Origin: Methylobacillus sp.
Lineage (GTDB): Bacteria; Pseudomonadota; Gammaproteobacteria; Burkholderiales; Burkholderiaceae_C
Direction of reading: 5' to 3'
Assembly: GCA_018607835.1 (NCBI GenBank)
Contig: JABBAS010000012.1
Location: forward strand, 1 to 52,288
DNA: 52,288 bases
The position numbers were made by a program, and so were the translations under genes. Below are positions 1-8,106 of this stretch, piece after piece (position 1 is the stretch's first letter; each line of letters starts with the position of its first letter). The notes beneath the pieces were generated by a model, which was not told where the DNA came from, did not search any database, and saw only the letters and a list, made by a program, of their open reading frames with translations.

Positions 1-14
1 CACCTCTTCCGCCA
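1..14 (+). tRNA. 3' end of a tRNA gene, probably tRNA-Ser (partial)
   Basis: The window opens with CACCTCTTCCGCCA. This reads as the last bases of a T-arm, a seven-base acceptor strand CTCTTCC, discriminator G and an encoded CCA tail. A Rho-independent terminator follows 13 bases later, as expected for the end of a tRNA transcript. An acceptor pairing with GGAAGAG and discriminator G fits bacterial tRNA-Ser best. The anticodon lies outside the window, so the identity is an inference. Confidence 0.5.
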
Positions 15-27
15 TATTCGAGCAAAC

Positions 28-50
28 AAGCGCCTTTCAGGCGCTTTTTT
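28..50 (+). terminator. Rho-independent terminator after the tRNA
   Basis: AAGCGCCT, a 3-nt loop TTC, then AGGCGCTT form a perfect 8-bp stem whose 3' arm runs into a six-T tract at 45-50. This is a textbook intrinsic terminator closing the tRNA transcript at the window edge. Confidence 0.85.
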
Positions 51-129
51 GTTGCCTGAGCCGCGCCCCGTGACACCTGTGATGCGCGGCGCGCACGGTT
101 CGGTATGGCGCGCACGGGAATCAATTAAA

Positions 130-187
130 CTAGCGACGTATTCAAAAGTCCTAGTAATTCCCCTAGTCGACTGTAAAAACTAGTAAT
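130..187. repeat. CTAG-rich segment with duplicated CTAGTAAT
   Basis: Four CTAG tetranucleotides lie within 54 bases (130, 151, 163 and 180). Two of them belong to exact copies of CTAGTAAT (151-158 and 180-187), 29 bp apart start to start. CTAG is usually strongly under-represented in proteobacterial genomes. The segment is the immediate promoter/leader region of the unknown gene at 200, so it may be an operator array. It could also be chance. Confidence 0.4.
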
Positions 188-199
188 GCGGAGTCTACT

Positions 200-1018
200 A
201 TGTTGGATTTAAATGAAACGCTGGTGGTGACTGCCCCGGTATGGGGCACGAGTTCAAGCACCTTGGCTGTCGACATCAGGCGTGTGAGCGAAAGCTACCA
301 TGTAGATATTGTTGACGCCCCTCTGTTTCAGATGGAGATGGCAAACGACGCCGTTTTGCGGCGAGTCTTGCGTGAGTTGGCCGACTGGGATGGCGTCAAA
401 GACAAAACCGCGTTAACGCTGGTGTGCGGTACGCAAGAGGCACCGGATGCCCTAGAGCTCTTCGACCCCTTGTGCTTGGCCCTGCGTTTGCGTCAAGACC
501 GCTTAAAGTACGCGGCGCTTGATGCGGAGACGGCCACCGCGATGTCTGAGGTGTGTCACATCAAAGATATTTCAAAGTTTCACTTCAAAAGTGTCGCGAC
601 TCCCAAGCTAGCGGGCGACATGGAAGAGTTCGTGAACCAGTTGATGCGCGCAGAGGAGCCGCGTGAGTTGTTTTTGGTTTTGGAGCCGGCCGGGTCGAAT
701 GGCATATTGGCAAAAAAACTGATCTCAAATGGGTTGCGGGTTATTCGCTTGGGCTTTTACATGACGCGTCCGGTGCCTATGCCGTCGTTGCGTGAGGTAG
801 ACCCTAAGGGCCTGTGGATGCTTGCCATGGATATTGACGTGGTGCGCGCAGCTGTGAACGGCCTCGTTTCCCAGGGGATTAACCCCGCAGCGGTTAAGTG
901 GATTGGTAATCGGCCATCTGTCGGTGCGCTGGTGCGCTACGAGGTGCCCGGGGCCAAGTGGGTCAACGTACCTGAGCTGAAGCCAAGTGTCGTTTTAGAA
1001 ACAATTAATAATGCCTAG
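200..1018 (+). CDS. hypothetical protein, 272 aa
   Basis: I do not recognise this protein. It starts at an ATG preceded by a GCGGAG-type ribosome site (187-192). It is soluble-looking: no signal peptide and no clear membrane segment. It has alternating hydrophobic strands and helices, e.g. ELFLVLEPAG near residue 155 followed by LISNGLRVIRLGF, which resembles an alpha/beta (Rossmann-like) core. I saw no Walker A motif or metal site. It is first in a likely two-gene unit with the gene at 1056 (37-bp gap) and lies just downstream of a tRNA and the CTAG-rich leader. Base composition looks similar to its neighbours, so transfer is not evident. Coding status is supported by length and by the good start site. 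Confidence 0.7.
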   Translation: MLDLNETLVVTAPVWGTSSSTLAVDIRRVSESYHVDIVDAPLFQMEMANDAVLRRVLRELADWDGVKDKTALTLVCGTQEAPDALELFDPLCLALRLRQDRLKYAALDAETATAMSEVCHIKDISKFHFKSVATPKLAGDMEEFVNQLMRAEEPRELFLVLEPAGSNGILAKKLISNGLRVIRLGFYMTRPVPMPSLREVDPKGLWMLAMDIDVVRAAVNGLVSQGINPAAVKWIGNRPSVGALVRYEVPGAKWVNVPELKPSVVLETINNA

Positions 1019-1055
1019 ACGCACGCGTGTGTGTTGAGGGACTGGGGAGACTATT

Positions 1056-1571
1056 TTGGGACTGTTTGACGTATTTAAGAAAAAAGAAGGGCCAAAGGCC
1101 CAGGCAAAAAAAGCCTATGAAAATGCGCTGCGGCTAAGTGGTGAATCTAAGGCTGTGCGAGCGGTAAAGGTGCGGGTTGCCTTGCGTGCGACCCATGTAT
1201 TGGACGAGATTTTTGACGAGGGCGTACGCAGTGTTTTAGGCTACGACGAAGACGTCATGATCGCCGTGGCCGGCGGTGAGTCGCCACCCCCTGTGCCCAA
1301 AGCCAGTGCCGAGACGTGTTACAAAAAAATCCAGACCTCGGAGGGCAAGGCGATTGGTTACGTGCCCATGAAGTACGCGGAAACTATGTTTTCCTTGGGC
1401 GTGCAGTTCCAGAAGAAGAAAGTGTCTGCTGACGAGGCCTTTGCCACGGCCCAACAAGTTGGCCAGCATATGGCCACCGATCTGAAACTGTCGGCCTATG
1501 CCGTACAACCCATAGAACCACTGAGCTGGATGCGCAACGACGGCGACCAGCCAGCGAAACGGTCGCGCTAA
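1056..1571 (+). CDS. hypothetical protein, 171 aa, TTG start
   Basis: This is an unrecognised protein. The start is TTG at 1056, chosen because a strong GGGGAGA ribosome site lies at 1044-1050 and the N-terminus MGLFDVFKKKEG is a natural amphipathic beginning. The first 25 residues are lysine-rich (FKKKEGPKAQAKKAYENAL) and probably helical. The remainder is mixed helix with a KKIQTSEGKAIGYVPMKYAE stretch around residues 90-110. There is no signal peptide or membrane helix. It follows the unknown gene at 200 closely on the same strand, so the two are probably co-transcribed and may act together. Confidence 0.65.
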   Translation: MGLFDVFKKKEGPKAQAKKAYENALRLSGESKAVRAVKVRVALRATHVLDEIFDEGVRSVLGYDEDVMIAVAGGESPPPVPKASAETCYKKIQTSEGKAIGYVPMKYAETMFSLGVQFQKKKVSADEAFATAQQVGQHMATDLKLSAYAVQPIEPLSWMRNDGDQPAKRSR

Positions 1572-1679
1572 TTTGCCCGTTTTCAGCGCTGGCGGCTGAC
1601 TGTCTACTGGGCGCTAGCACAGCGGCTTGCTTTGACGCAGAATGATTTTTATTTCGTTCATTGCAGGGATTAATCCACC

Positions 1680-3383
1680 ATGGTGAAGTCGCTTAAAGAG
1701 TCATATTGGCCACCGAACGTGCCTAGGCATTACCGGGCGCCTGCGACACCGCTGATTGATAATTTATTCACAAGCGCGAGGCGTTATCCCGATAAAGCGG
1801 CCTTGGTGTTTTTGCAGCGCACCACCAGCTACGCTGAGTTGTTGTCGCAGGTAGAGCGCTTCGCGGCCTACCTCCAGCAATTGGGAGTGAAACGCGGCGA
1901 CCGCGTGGTCCTGATGATGCAAAACGCACCGCAATTGGTGGTGGCCCATCTCGGTATTTTGCGTGCCGACGCCGTGGTGGTGCCGGTGAACCCGATGAAC
2001 CGCGCCCACGAGTTGGGCCACTACATTACCGACCCGCAAGCGAAGGTGGCTGTCGTGGCAGATGACTTGGCGCCCTACCTCGCGGAGGCCAACGGTCATT
2101 TGTCGGCAGATGTGCAGTTGGCACACGTGGTGTTAGCGCATTACGCAGACGCAGCCAGTGGTGCAGATGATCCGGCGCTACCCACCCCTGAGGCGTGGCG
2201 CACGTGGTTTGAGGCACCGGTGCCCCCTTGCGATTGGGGCCCCACACAGGCCCACCTATGGACTGATGTGATGGCCTGCACTGTCGCGCCAGGCCCCGTA
2301 GAAAATGGCACCGAGGACTTGGCGATACTGCCATACACGAGTGGCACTACAGGCCTACCCAAGGGGTGTATGCACCCGCAGCGCACGGTGATGTACAACG
2401 CCCACGCCATGGGGCTGTGGTCGCACCACACGCCTGAGAGTATCAGTTTGGTGGTGGTGCCTATGTTCCACATTACGGGTCTGGTGCTGGGTTTGCATGG
2501 GGTGATTGCCGCGGGGTCGACCATGATCATCATGCCGCGTTGGGACCGCGACTATGCCGGGGCGGTCATCACGCAGTGGCGCGCCAGCCATTGGATCAAT
2601 ATTCCCACCATGGTCATGGACTTACTCGCGAGCCCCAAAGCGGACCAATATGACTTGTCAAGTCTTGACCATATTGGCGGCGGCGGCGCGGCCATGCCTC
2701 AGGCCGTGGCTCAAAAACTCTGGGACTTGTATGGACTGCGTTACGGCGAAGGTTACGGGCTGACCGAGACCAGCGGCCCGTCGCATAGCAACCCCGGACA
2801 CGCCCCTAAGCAGCAGTGCCTGGGCGTGCCCTATATGGATTCAGAGGCGATTGTCGTCGATCCGGAAACGCTGCAGGTGCTGCCAGCGGGTGAGCCGGGA
2901 GAGATCTTGATCCGTGGGCCAATGGTGTTTGATGGCTACTGGCGTAATCCGGCGGCAACGGAGAAGGCATTCATTGACGTTGAGGGTCACCGATATTTCC
3001 GCAGTGGTGATTTGGGGCGCATCGATAACGACGGCTACTTCTTCATGACCGATCGGCTGAAGCGCATGATCAACGCCAGTGGTTACAAGGTGTGGCCGGC
3101 CGAGGTGGAGGCCCTGATGTTTAAGCACCCGGCAATTGCCGAGGCGTGCATCATCAGCGTGCCCGATGACTACAGTGGCGAGTCGGTACAGGCGGTTGTG
3201 GTGTTGCGTGACGGTGGGCAGTTGACAGCGGAGGCGCTGATCGCATGGTGCCGTGAACAGATGGCCGTTTATAAAGCGCCGCGCAGCGTCAGGTTTGTTG
3301 ATGCGCTACCCAAAAGCGGTAGCGGCAAGGTGATGTGGCGCGTGATGCAGGAAGAGGCCTGGGGCAAGTCTGCAACGGCGTAG
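1680..3383 (+). CDS. long-chain acyl-CoA synthetase (AMP-dependent ligase), 567 aa
   Basis: An adenylate-forming enzyme that activates a carboxylic acid with ATP and transfers it to CoA. Motifs appear in order: the phosphate-binding loop YTSGTTGLPKG (from about residue 219), the adenine motif GEGYGLTETSG, RSGDLG in the hinge region, and the catalytic lysine in PKSGSGKVMWR near the C-terminus. Length is typical of FadD-type ligases. The ATG at 1680 begins directly upstream of the conserved N-terminal PDKAALVF region. The substrate cannot be read from sequence. The gene ends convergently against the NIPSNAP gene, next to a CoA-thioester operon, so a medium- or long-chain fatty or dicarboxylic acid is plausible. 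Confidence 0.9.
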   Translation: MVKSLKESYWPPNVPRHYRAPATPLIDNLFTSARRYPDKAALVFLQRTTSYAELLSQVERFAAYLQQLGVKRGDRVVLMMQNAPQLVVAHLGILRADAVVVPVNPMNRAHELGHYITDPQAKVAVVADDLAPYLAEANGHLSADVQLAHVVLAHYADAASGADDPALPTPEAWRTWFEAPVPPCDWGPTQAHLWTDVMACTVAPGPVENGTEDLAILPYTSGTTGLPKGCMHPQRTVMYNAHAMGLWSHHTPESISLVVVPMFHITGLVLGLHGVIAAGSTMIIMPRWDRDYAGAVITQWRASHWINIPTMVMDLLASPKADQYDLSSLDHIGGGGAAMPQAVAQKLWDLYGLRYGEGYGLTETSGPSHSNPGHAPKQQCLGVPYMDSEAIVVDPETLQVLPAGEPGEILIRGPMVFDGYWRNPAATEKAFIDVEGHRYFRSGDLGRIDNDGYFFMTDRLKRMINASGYKVWPAEVEALMFKHPAIAEACIISVPDDYSGESVQAVVVLRDGGQLTAEALIAWCREQMAVYKAPRSVRFVDALPKSGSGKVMWRVMQEEAWGKSATA

Positions 3384-3384
3384 C

Positions 3385-3410
3385 GCATCAGGCTGTCGAG
3401 GCGCTGATGC
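3385..3410. terminator. weak stem-loop between convergent genes
   Basis: GCATCAG (3385-3391) and CTGATGC (3404-3410) can form a 7-bp stem with a 12-nt loop, between the acyl-CoA synthetase stop and the convergent NIPSNAP stop. There is no T-tract, so termination function is uncertain. Confidence 0.3.
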
Positions 3411-3429
3411 ACTTTGCGCTCTGCGCTAC

Positions 3430-3747
3430 TTAGAGGGTCGGGCCCCACGGTGCACCCAACATCAACTTGTTGTCTTGCGACAGGATCATGGGACGCAGTT
3501 GCTTGGCAAACGCCATAAACTCAGGGTCACCGAAGACGCCTGCCCAGAAGGCGCGACGATCTGCATCGTCGTCAAATTTCCAAAGGTGAATGATCTGATT
3601 CAGCGCACCGATGTCGCCGGTAAAGTAACTAACTAATTTTTTTGGATGCTTGTCCAGCGCTGGCCAGCCTTCCGCTTTGTACAGTGCGGTCACATCTGCC
3701 ATCTTGCCAACGACCACTTGGTAGGTTCGTAGTTCGTAAATTGCCAT
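3430..3747 (-). CDS. NIPSNAP family protein, 105 aa
   Basis: A small protein of the NIPSNAP family, a dimeric ferredoxin-like alpha/beta-barrel fold. It has the family opening MAIYELRTYQVVVGK and the central HLWKFDDDADRRAFWAG block. Length is typical of the single-domain bacterial form. A GGAGAA ribosome site sits just upstream of the ATG. Bacterial NIPSNAP genes often lie next to acyl-CoA or ring-degradation genes, as here, but no reaction is established for them. It could head or extend the minus-strand CoA operon, whose last gene ends about 50 bp upstream. Confidence 0.85.
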   Translation of the reverse strand: MAIYELRTYQVVVGKMADVTALYKAEGWPALDKHPKKLVSYFTGDIGALNQIIHLWKFDDDADRRAFWAGVFGDPEFMAFAKQLRPMILSQDNKLMLGAPWGPTL

Positions 3748-3797
3748 GGTTTATTCTCCAAAATAGCTTGGTTCAGGGGAAGGTCGTATTACAGAGC

Positions 3798-4727
3798 CTA
3801 CGACCGCTCTGCGCTGTCACCTTGGCGAGCGACAAGTGCCAATATCTTATGGGCCTTTGCGATGACCGGTGCATCGACCATTCTGCCGTCTAGCGAGAAG
3901 GCGCCTTGCGTGGTCGCCTGCGCACCGGCGACCACACGCTGCGCCCAACTAACCGCTTCGGCGCTGGGCGTCCAAGCGGCATTCACGTCGCTGACCTGTT
4001 TGGGATGAATACAGAGCTTGCCAGTAAAGCCCAAGCGTTGCGAGCGGGCAATATCGCTAGCCAGTTGCCCGGGGTCTTGAATATCCACGCTAACCCCATC
4101 AATGGGCGCGGCGATACCGGCACGCCGGGCGGCCAAAACCATATCAACCCGGATGGCGGTTAGCTCCGCCTCGTCCGCACCGGCTTGCATACCGGCATCC
4201 AGTTGAAAGTCCAAGTGGCCAAACGCCAGACGAACGACCCCTGGCGCCTTCGCTAGTGCGTTGGCGGCGTCGAGTCCGGCGACAGACTCAATGAGTGGGA
4301 TGAGGTGGCAGGTGTCTCCCACCGCCTTGGCAAGCGAAGCAAGGTCTTGCGGGTCTTGTGCTTTGGGTACGACGACACCCGCCAAACCCTGTGCGGCGAG
4401 GGCGGCAACCAGCGCGGTGTCCTCGGTGTACTCATCGCTATCTGATGCGTTGATGCGCACCAGACTGCGCTGTCGCTGCGCGGGGCTGAAATGCACAAAC
4501 GCATCTGCAAGGGCTTGTCGCGCAGACGCCTTAGCGGCAGGAGCGACAGCGTCTTCTAGGTCAAAAATGACGGCATCTGCTGACGTGGCCAAGGCCTTTG
4601 CAAACCGGTCGGGTTGACTCGCGGGCACGAATAAAAACGAGCGCGCGTTTGTCAACAACGCTGCCGCAGTGTTGCTGTTTTCAGTGCCAGAGCCAGTGCC
4701 TGTTTGAATTGTCTGCGTGGTCGTCAT
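3798..4727 (-). CDS. CoA ester lyase, HpcH/HpaI - citrate lyase beta family (citramalyl-CoA lyase-like), 309 aa
   Basis: A class II aldolase-like lyase that splits a 3-hydroxy-acyl-CoA thioester into two smaller acids. The CitE-type signature SFLFVPASQPDRFAKAL and the metal/CoA motif VIFDLEDAVAP are near the N-terminus. IHPKQV, near the C-terminus, is typical of the citramalyl/malyl-CoA lyase branch. I chose ATG 4727 (MTTTQTIQ). A TTG at 4763 would add 12 residues with no better ribosome site. It is the last of four genes whose order matches itaconate-degradation modules, where the lyase yields acetyl-CoA and pyruvate from citramalyl-CoA. That substrate is inferred from context. Confidence 0.82.
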   Translation of the reverse strand: MTTTQTIQTGTGSGTENSNTAAALLTNARSFLFVPASQPDRFAKALATSADAVIFDLEDAVAPAAKASARQALADAFVHFSPAQRQRSLVRINASDSDEYTEDTALVAALAAQGLAGVVVPKAQDPQDLASLAKAVGDTCHLIPLIESVAGLDAANALAKAPGVVRLAFGHLDFQLDAGMQAGADEAELTAIRVDMVLAARRAGIAAPIDGVSVDIQDPGQLASDIARSQRLGFTGKLCIHPKQVSDVNAAWTPSAEAVSWAQRVVAGAQATTQGAFSLDGRMVDAPVIAKAHKILALVARQGDSAERS

Positions 4728-4774
4728 ACGTGTCGTCTTGTGTGTAGCCCGGTAGCTCTGCAAGCACGTAGGCG

Positions 4775-5965
4775 TTAGATGGCTTTGGATGCGCGCAAGG
4801 CCGTGATCTCGTCAGGTGTTTTTCCCAGCGATTTCAAAATGGCCTCGGTGTGCTCGCCTATGCTTGGAATGGGGTCCATGCGGTAGGTGTAAGCACTGTT
4901 GCGTCCCGGTGGCAGCAGGGCGGGAATATCGCCTGCCGGGGAGCCAACCGTTTGCCACCGCTGCCTGGCCGCTAACTGGGGGTGTGCCCACAGGCCTGCC
5001 ATGTCATTCATGCGGCCGTTGGCGATGCCGGCATCGTCCAAGCGCGCGCAGACCTGCGTGATGGTGAGTGGCTCAAAAACAGACAAGATAATGGCCCGCA
5101 GGTCCTCTCGGTTTTGGCTGCGCAATGCGTTGCTGTTAAAGCGTGGGTCTGCGGTGAGCTCAGGCCGCTCAATGACTTGCTCACAGAAGATTTTCCACTC
5201 CCGTTCGTTCTGCAAGCCTAAGACGACGGTCCCGCCATCGCCGGCGCCCGCGCTAAACGGGCCATACGGGTAGATGCTCGCGTGGGATGCGCCCGCGCGT
5301 GGTGGTGGGGTTTGACCATCAAAGGCGTAGTACATGGGGAAGCCCATCCACTCACCCAACGCCTCGAGCATGGAGACATCAATGTGGGAGCCCTCACCGG
5401 TTTTGCCGCGCAACAGCAGCGCAGACAAAATGTGGGTGTAGCTGTACATGCCTGCGGCGATGTCTGCGATGGAGTTGCCCGACTTGCTCGGGGTGTCGCT
5501 GGGACCGGTGACAGATAAAAAACCCGCCTCACTTTGAATCAGCAAGTCATAGGCTTTTTTATCTCGGTACGGCCCGTCGGCGCCGTAGCCTGAGATGTCG
5601 CACACAATGAGTTTTGGGAAGGTTGTGTGCAAGGCCTCAAATGACAGACCCATGCGCGCGCTGGCACCGGGTGCCAAATTTTGAACCAATACATCTGCCG
5701 TCGCCAATAGCTCACTGAGCACCGCCAGCGCACCGGGCTGTTTGAGGTCGAGTGTGATGCTCTCCTTGGACCGGTTGGTCCACACAAAATGTGACGCCTC
5801 ACCGTTCACGCGCGCGTCGTAGGCACGCGCAAAGTCGCCGACCTCTGGGCGCTCAACTTTGATGACCCGTGCCCCCAAGTCAGCAAGCTGCCGTGTGCAG
5901 AACGGTGCTGCGATGGCGTGCTCTAGGGAGACGACGGTGATACCGTCCAGTGGCTTGATGTCCAT
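4775..5965 (-). CDS. CaiB/BaiF family III CoA-transferase (itaconate/C5-dicarboxylate CoA-transferase-like), 396 aa
   Basis: A family III CoA-transferase that moves CoA from a donor thioester to an acid through an aspartyl-CoA intermediate. It has the N-terminal GITVVSLEHAIAAPFCTRQLADLGARVIKVE region and DYNL-type substrate segments. The likely nucleophile is Asp168 in SIADIAAGMYS, and the GEGSHIDVSMLEA block follows. About 400 residues is the family norm. The gene starts 2 bp after the acyl-CoA dehydrogenase stop, so the two are translationally coupled. Its partners suggest itaconate, mesaconate or a relative as acceptor and succinyl-CoA as donor. Neither is visible in the sequence. Confidence 0.87.
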   Translation of the reverse strand: MDIKPLDGITVVSLEHAIAAPFCTRQLADLGARVIKVERPEVGDFARAYDARVNGEASHFVWTNRSKESITLDLKQPGALAVLSELLATADVLVQNLAPGASARMGLSFEALHTTFPKLIVCDISGYGADGPYRDKKAYDLLIQSEAGFLSVTGPSDTPSKSGNSIADIAAGMYSYTHILSALLLRGKTGEGSHIDVSMLEALGEWMGFPMYYAFDGQTPPPRAGASHASIYPYGPFSAGAGDGGTVVLGLQNEREWKIFCEQVIERPELTADPRFNSNALRSQNREDLRAIILSVFEPLTITQVCARLDDAGIANGRMNDMAGLWAHPQLAARQRWQTVGSPAGDIPALLPPGRNSAYTYRMDPIPSIGEHTEAILKSLGKTPDEITALRASKAI

Positions 5966-5967
5966 GT

Positions 5968-7131
5968 TTAAAACGAGCGTGGCAAGTCGAGCACGTGCTC
6001 AGCAATGTAAGCGTAGATTAGGTTGGTTGAGATGGGCGCAACTTGATACAAACGGGTCTCACGGAATTTGCGCTCCACATCGTACTCGTGGGCAAAACCG
6101 AAGCCGCCGTGGAATTGCAAACAAGCGTTGCCTGCTTCCCAGCTTGCCTTGGCGGCGAGGTATTTTGCCATGTTGGCCTCGGCGCCGCAGGCCTCGCCCT
6201 TGTCGAATAGGTCACAGGCTTTGTAGCGCATGAGGTTGGCTGCCTCTACTTCCATGTAGGCGTCTGCAATCGGGAATTGCACCCCCTGGTTTTGCCCGAT
6301 AGGGCGGCCAAAAACGGTGCGCTCTTTCACGTATTGGGTCACACGGTCAATAAACCAGTAGCCATCCCCAATGCACTCTGCGGCGATTAAGGTGCGCTCG
6401 GCGTTCAAGCCGTCCAAGATGTACTTAAAGCCTTTGCCTTCTTCGCCAATGAGGTTCTCTTCAGGGATCTCTAAATTCTCAAAGAAGAGCTCATTGGTTT
6501 CGTGGTTCACCATATTGGCGATAGGCCGCACCGTCATGCCCGACTGCTCGGCTTCGCGTAGGTTGACCATAAAGATGGACATGCCCTCGGATTTTTTCTT
6601 CACCTCTGCCAGTGGCGTGGTGCGGGCTAGCAAGATCATCCAGTCAGAATGCTGTACGCGCGAGATCCACACTTTCTGTCCGTTCACCACATACCGGTCG
6701 CCCTTTTTCACAGCGGTGGTTTTTAACTTTGTGGTGTCTGTACCGGTCGATGGCTCGGTCACGCCCATGGACTGCAAACGCCACTCACCCGTGGCAATTT
6801 TGGGGAGGTACAAGGCCTTTTGCGCTTCTGAGCCATGCCGTAAGAGGGTGCCCATGTTGTACATCTGCCCGTGGCAGGCACCGGCATTGCCGCCAGAGCG
6901 GTTGATCTCTTCCATGATGACAGAGGCTTCGGCCAAACCTAGCCCTGAGCCACCATATTCAGCGGGGATCATGGCCGCCAGCCAACCTGCTTTGGTCAAG
7001 GCAGTAACGAAGGCTTCTGGGTAGCCGCGTTGCGCATCGATTTCGCGGTGGTAGGTGTCAGGAAACTCGGCGCACAAGGCGCGCACGGCATCACGGATGT
7101 CTTGGTATTGATCAGGCTTTGTCTTAATCAT
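5968..7131 (-). CDS. acyl-CoA dehydrogenase, 387 aa
   Basis: A FAD-dependent acyl-CoA dehydrogenase that introduces a 2,3-double bond and passes electrons to ETF. Family blocks present are GVTEPSTGTDT (FAD/substrate loop, near residue 123), KVWISRVQHSDW, ERTVFGRPIGQNQ and QFHGGFGFAHEYDVER. The usual catalytic glutamate near the C-terminus (QIYEGT in MCAD) is replaced: the aligned segment is RLYQVAPISTN with Pro366. Glu245 in GLNAERTL instead matches the isovaleryl-CoA dehydrogenase-type base, so activity is expected. An AAAGG ribosome site precedes the ATG. It sits between the hydratase and the CoA-transferase of the same operon. Its exact step (e.g. a branched C5 acyl-CoA) is unknown. Confidence 0.9.
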   Translation of the reverse strand: MIKTKPDQYQDIRDAVRALCAEFPDTYHREIDAQRGYPEAFVTALTKAGWLAAMIPAEYGGSGLGLAEASVIMEEINRSGGNAGACHGQMYNMGTLLRHGSEAQKALYLPKIATGEWRLQSMGVTEPSTGTDTTKLKTTAVKKGDRYVVNGQKVWISRVQHSDWMILLARTTPLAEVKKKSEGMSIFMVNLREAEQSGMTVRPIANMVNHETNELFFENLEIPEENLIGEEGKGFKYILDGLNAERTLIAAECIGDGYWFIDRVTQYVKERTVFGRPIGQNQGVQFPIADAYMEVEAANLMRYKACDLFDKGEACGAEANMAKYLAAKASWEAGNACLQFHGGFGFAHEYDVERKFRETRLYQVAPISTNLIYAYIAEHVLDLPRSF

Positions 7132-7209
7132 GATGGTGCCTTTAAATTAAAAATGTACGGGGCTGATGGCTAGGTTGATGGGTGCTGCGTATGGGCAGTG
7201 GTTGCCACG

Positions 7210-8106
7210 TTAGGCGGGGGTGTCGCTCAAGCGGACCTCGCCGTTCATGGTGAGGTAGCCATCGTGGTCATTGGCCCAAACGTGCACGGTCTTGCCATCG
7301 GCTGATGGCTTGGCGTGTACTTGGAAGGGGTGTAAATCAAAGGTGGGACGTACCGCTTTGAACTCGAAGCCAGCAATCCAAGCGCCAGCCGCATGTCTGC
7401 GAACCAGGTCGACCAGGTAGGTCGCAATCAGCGGTCCATGCACGATGAGGCCGGGGTAGCCTTCCACTTCGGTGACGTAACGTCGGTCGTAGTGAATCCT
7501 ATGGCCGTTGAAGGTGAGGGCAGAGTAGCGAAATAGCAGCACATCATCCGGTGTGATCTCACGGTGCCAAACGCTGTCCGTTGGGGCCATCGTGGGCTCA
7601 GGAACGGGGTCACTCGCCTGCGCGGCTGCGCGGTAGACGATGTCGTGTTCTTCGGTGACGGCGATGCCGTCTGCATTATGGAGGGCGTGTTTGACCAGTA
7701 CAAACAGCAAGTCACCCGAACGCCCCGCTTTGTGCTTGACCGATGCGATAGTGGATTGACGCTCTATGCGTTGACCAAGACGCAAGGGGTTGTTTTGTGC
7801 AAAGGTGAGCCGACCACCGGCCCACATGCGACGCGGCAAAGGAATGGGGGGTAGAAAGCCACCGCGCTTGGCGTGGCCATCTGGGCCAATCTCGCTTTGG
7901 CGGTGTTGCGGTAGAAAGTACAGCCAGTGCCACATAGGCGGCAAGTCATCACCGTCCTGCGGGAGCGGATCGTCTCGGTCCAACATCGCGCTCATCGCGC
8001 GTACGGGCGCACGCGTGATGTCGTCGTTAAGAGCCTCCGTGTTGCCAATCCACGTTTGAAGATGGGCCAAGGTCTCTGGTGTGAGGGCGCTTGCGTCTGA
8101 TTCCAT
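7210..8106 (-). CDS. MaoC/HTD2-type hot-dog hydratase (itaconyl-/mesaconyl-CoA hydratase-like), 298 aa
   Basis: A double hot-dog enoyl-CoA hydratase/dehydratase. The N-terminal hot dog carries PPMWHWLYFLP and GFLPPIPLPRRMWAGG, features of the HTD2/mesaconyl-C4-CoA hydratase branch. The C-terminal half has the FNGHRIHYDRRYVTEVEGYPGLIVHGPL block bearing the hydratase histidine and aspartate. About 280-300 residues matches itaconyl-CoA hydratase (Ich) and mesaconyl-CoA hydratase (Meh). It is first of the operon hydratase, dehydrogenase, CoA-transferase, lyase. Expected reaction: hydration of an unsaturated C5-dicarboxylyl-CoA to citramalyl-CoA (inference). The ATG at 8106 lacks a strong ribosome site. 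Confidence 0.82.
   Translation of the reverse strand: MESDASALTPETLAHLQTWIGNTEALNDDITRAPVRAMSAMLDRDDPLPQDGDDLPPMWHWLYFLPQHRQSEIGPDGHAKRGGFLPPIPLPRRMWAGGRLTFAQNNPLRLGQRIERQSTIASVKHKAGRSGDLLFVLVKHALHNADGIAVTEEHDIVYRAAAQASDPVPEPTMAPTDSVWHREITPDDVLLFRYSALTFNGHRIHYDRRYVTEVEGYPGLIVHGPLIATYLVDLVRRHAAGAWIAGFEFKAVRPTFDLHPFQVHAKPSADGKTVHVWANDHDGYLTMNGEVRLSDTPA

Noticed and set aside
1-199. Integrated element at the tRNA 3' end
   Set aside because: No integrase, phage gene or repeated tRNA 3' end was seen within the window, and the genes that follow look chromosomal.
6371-7024. Open frame of 217 codons on the plus strand inside the acyl-CoA dehydrogenase gene
   Set aside because: It is antisense to a well-supported enzyme, has low-complexity Ser/Pro-rich sequence and no family features.
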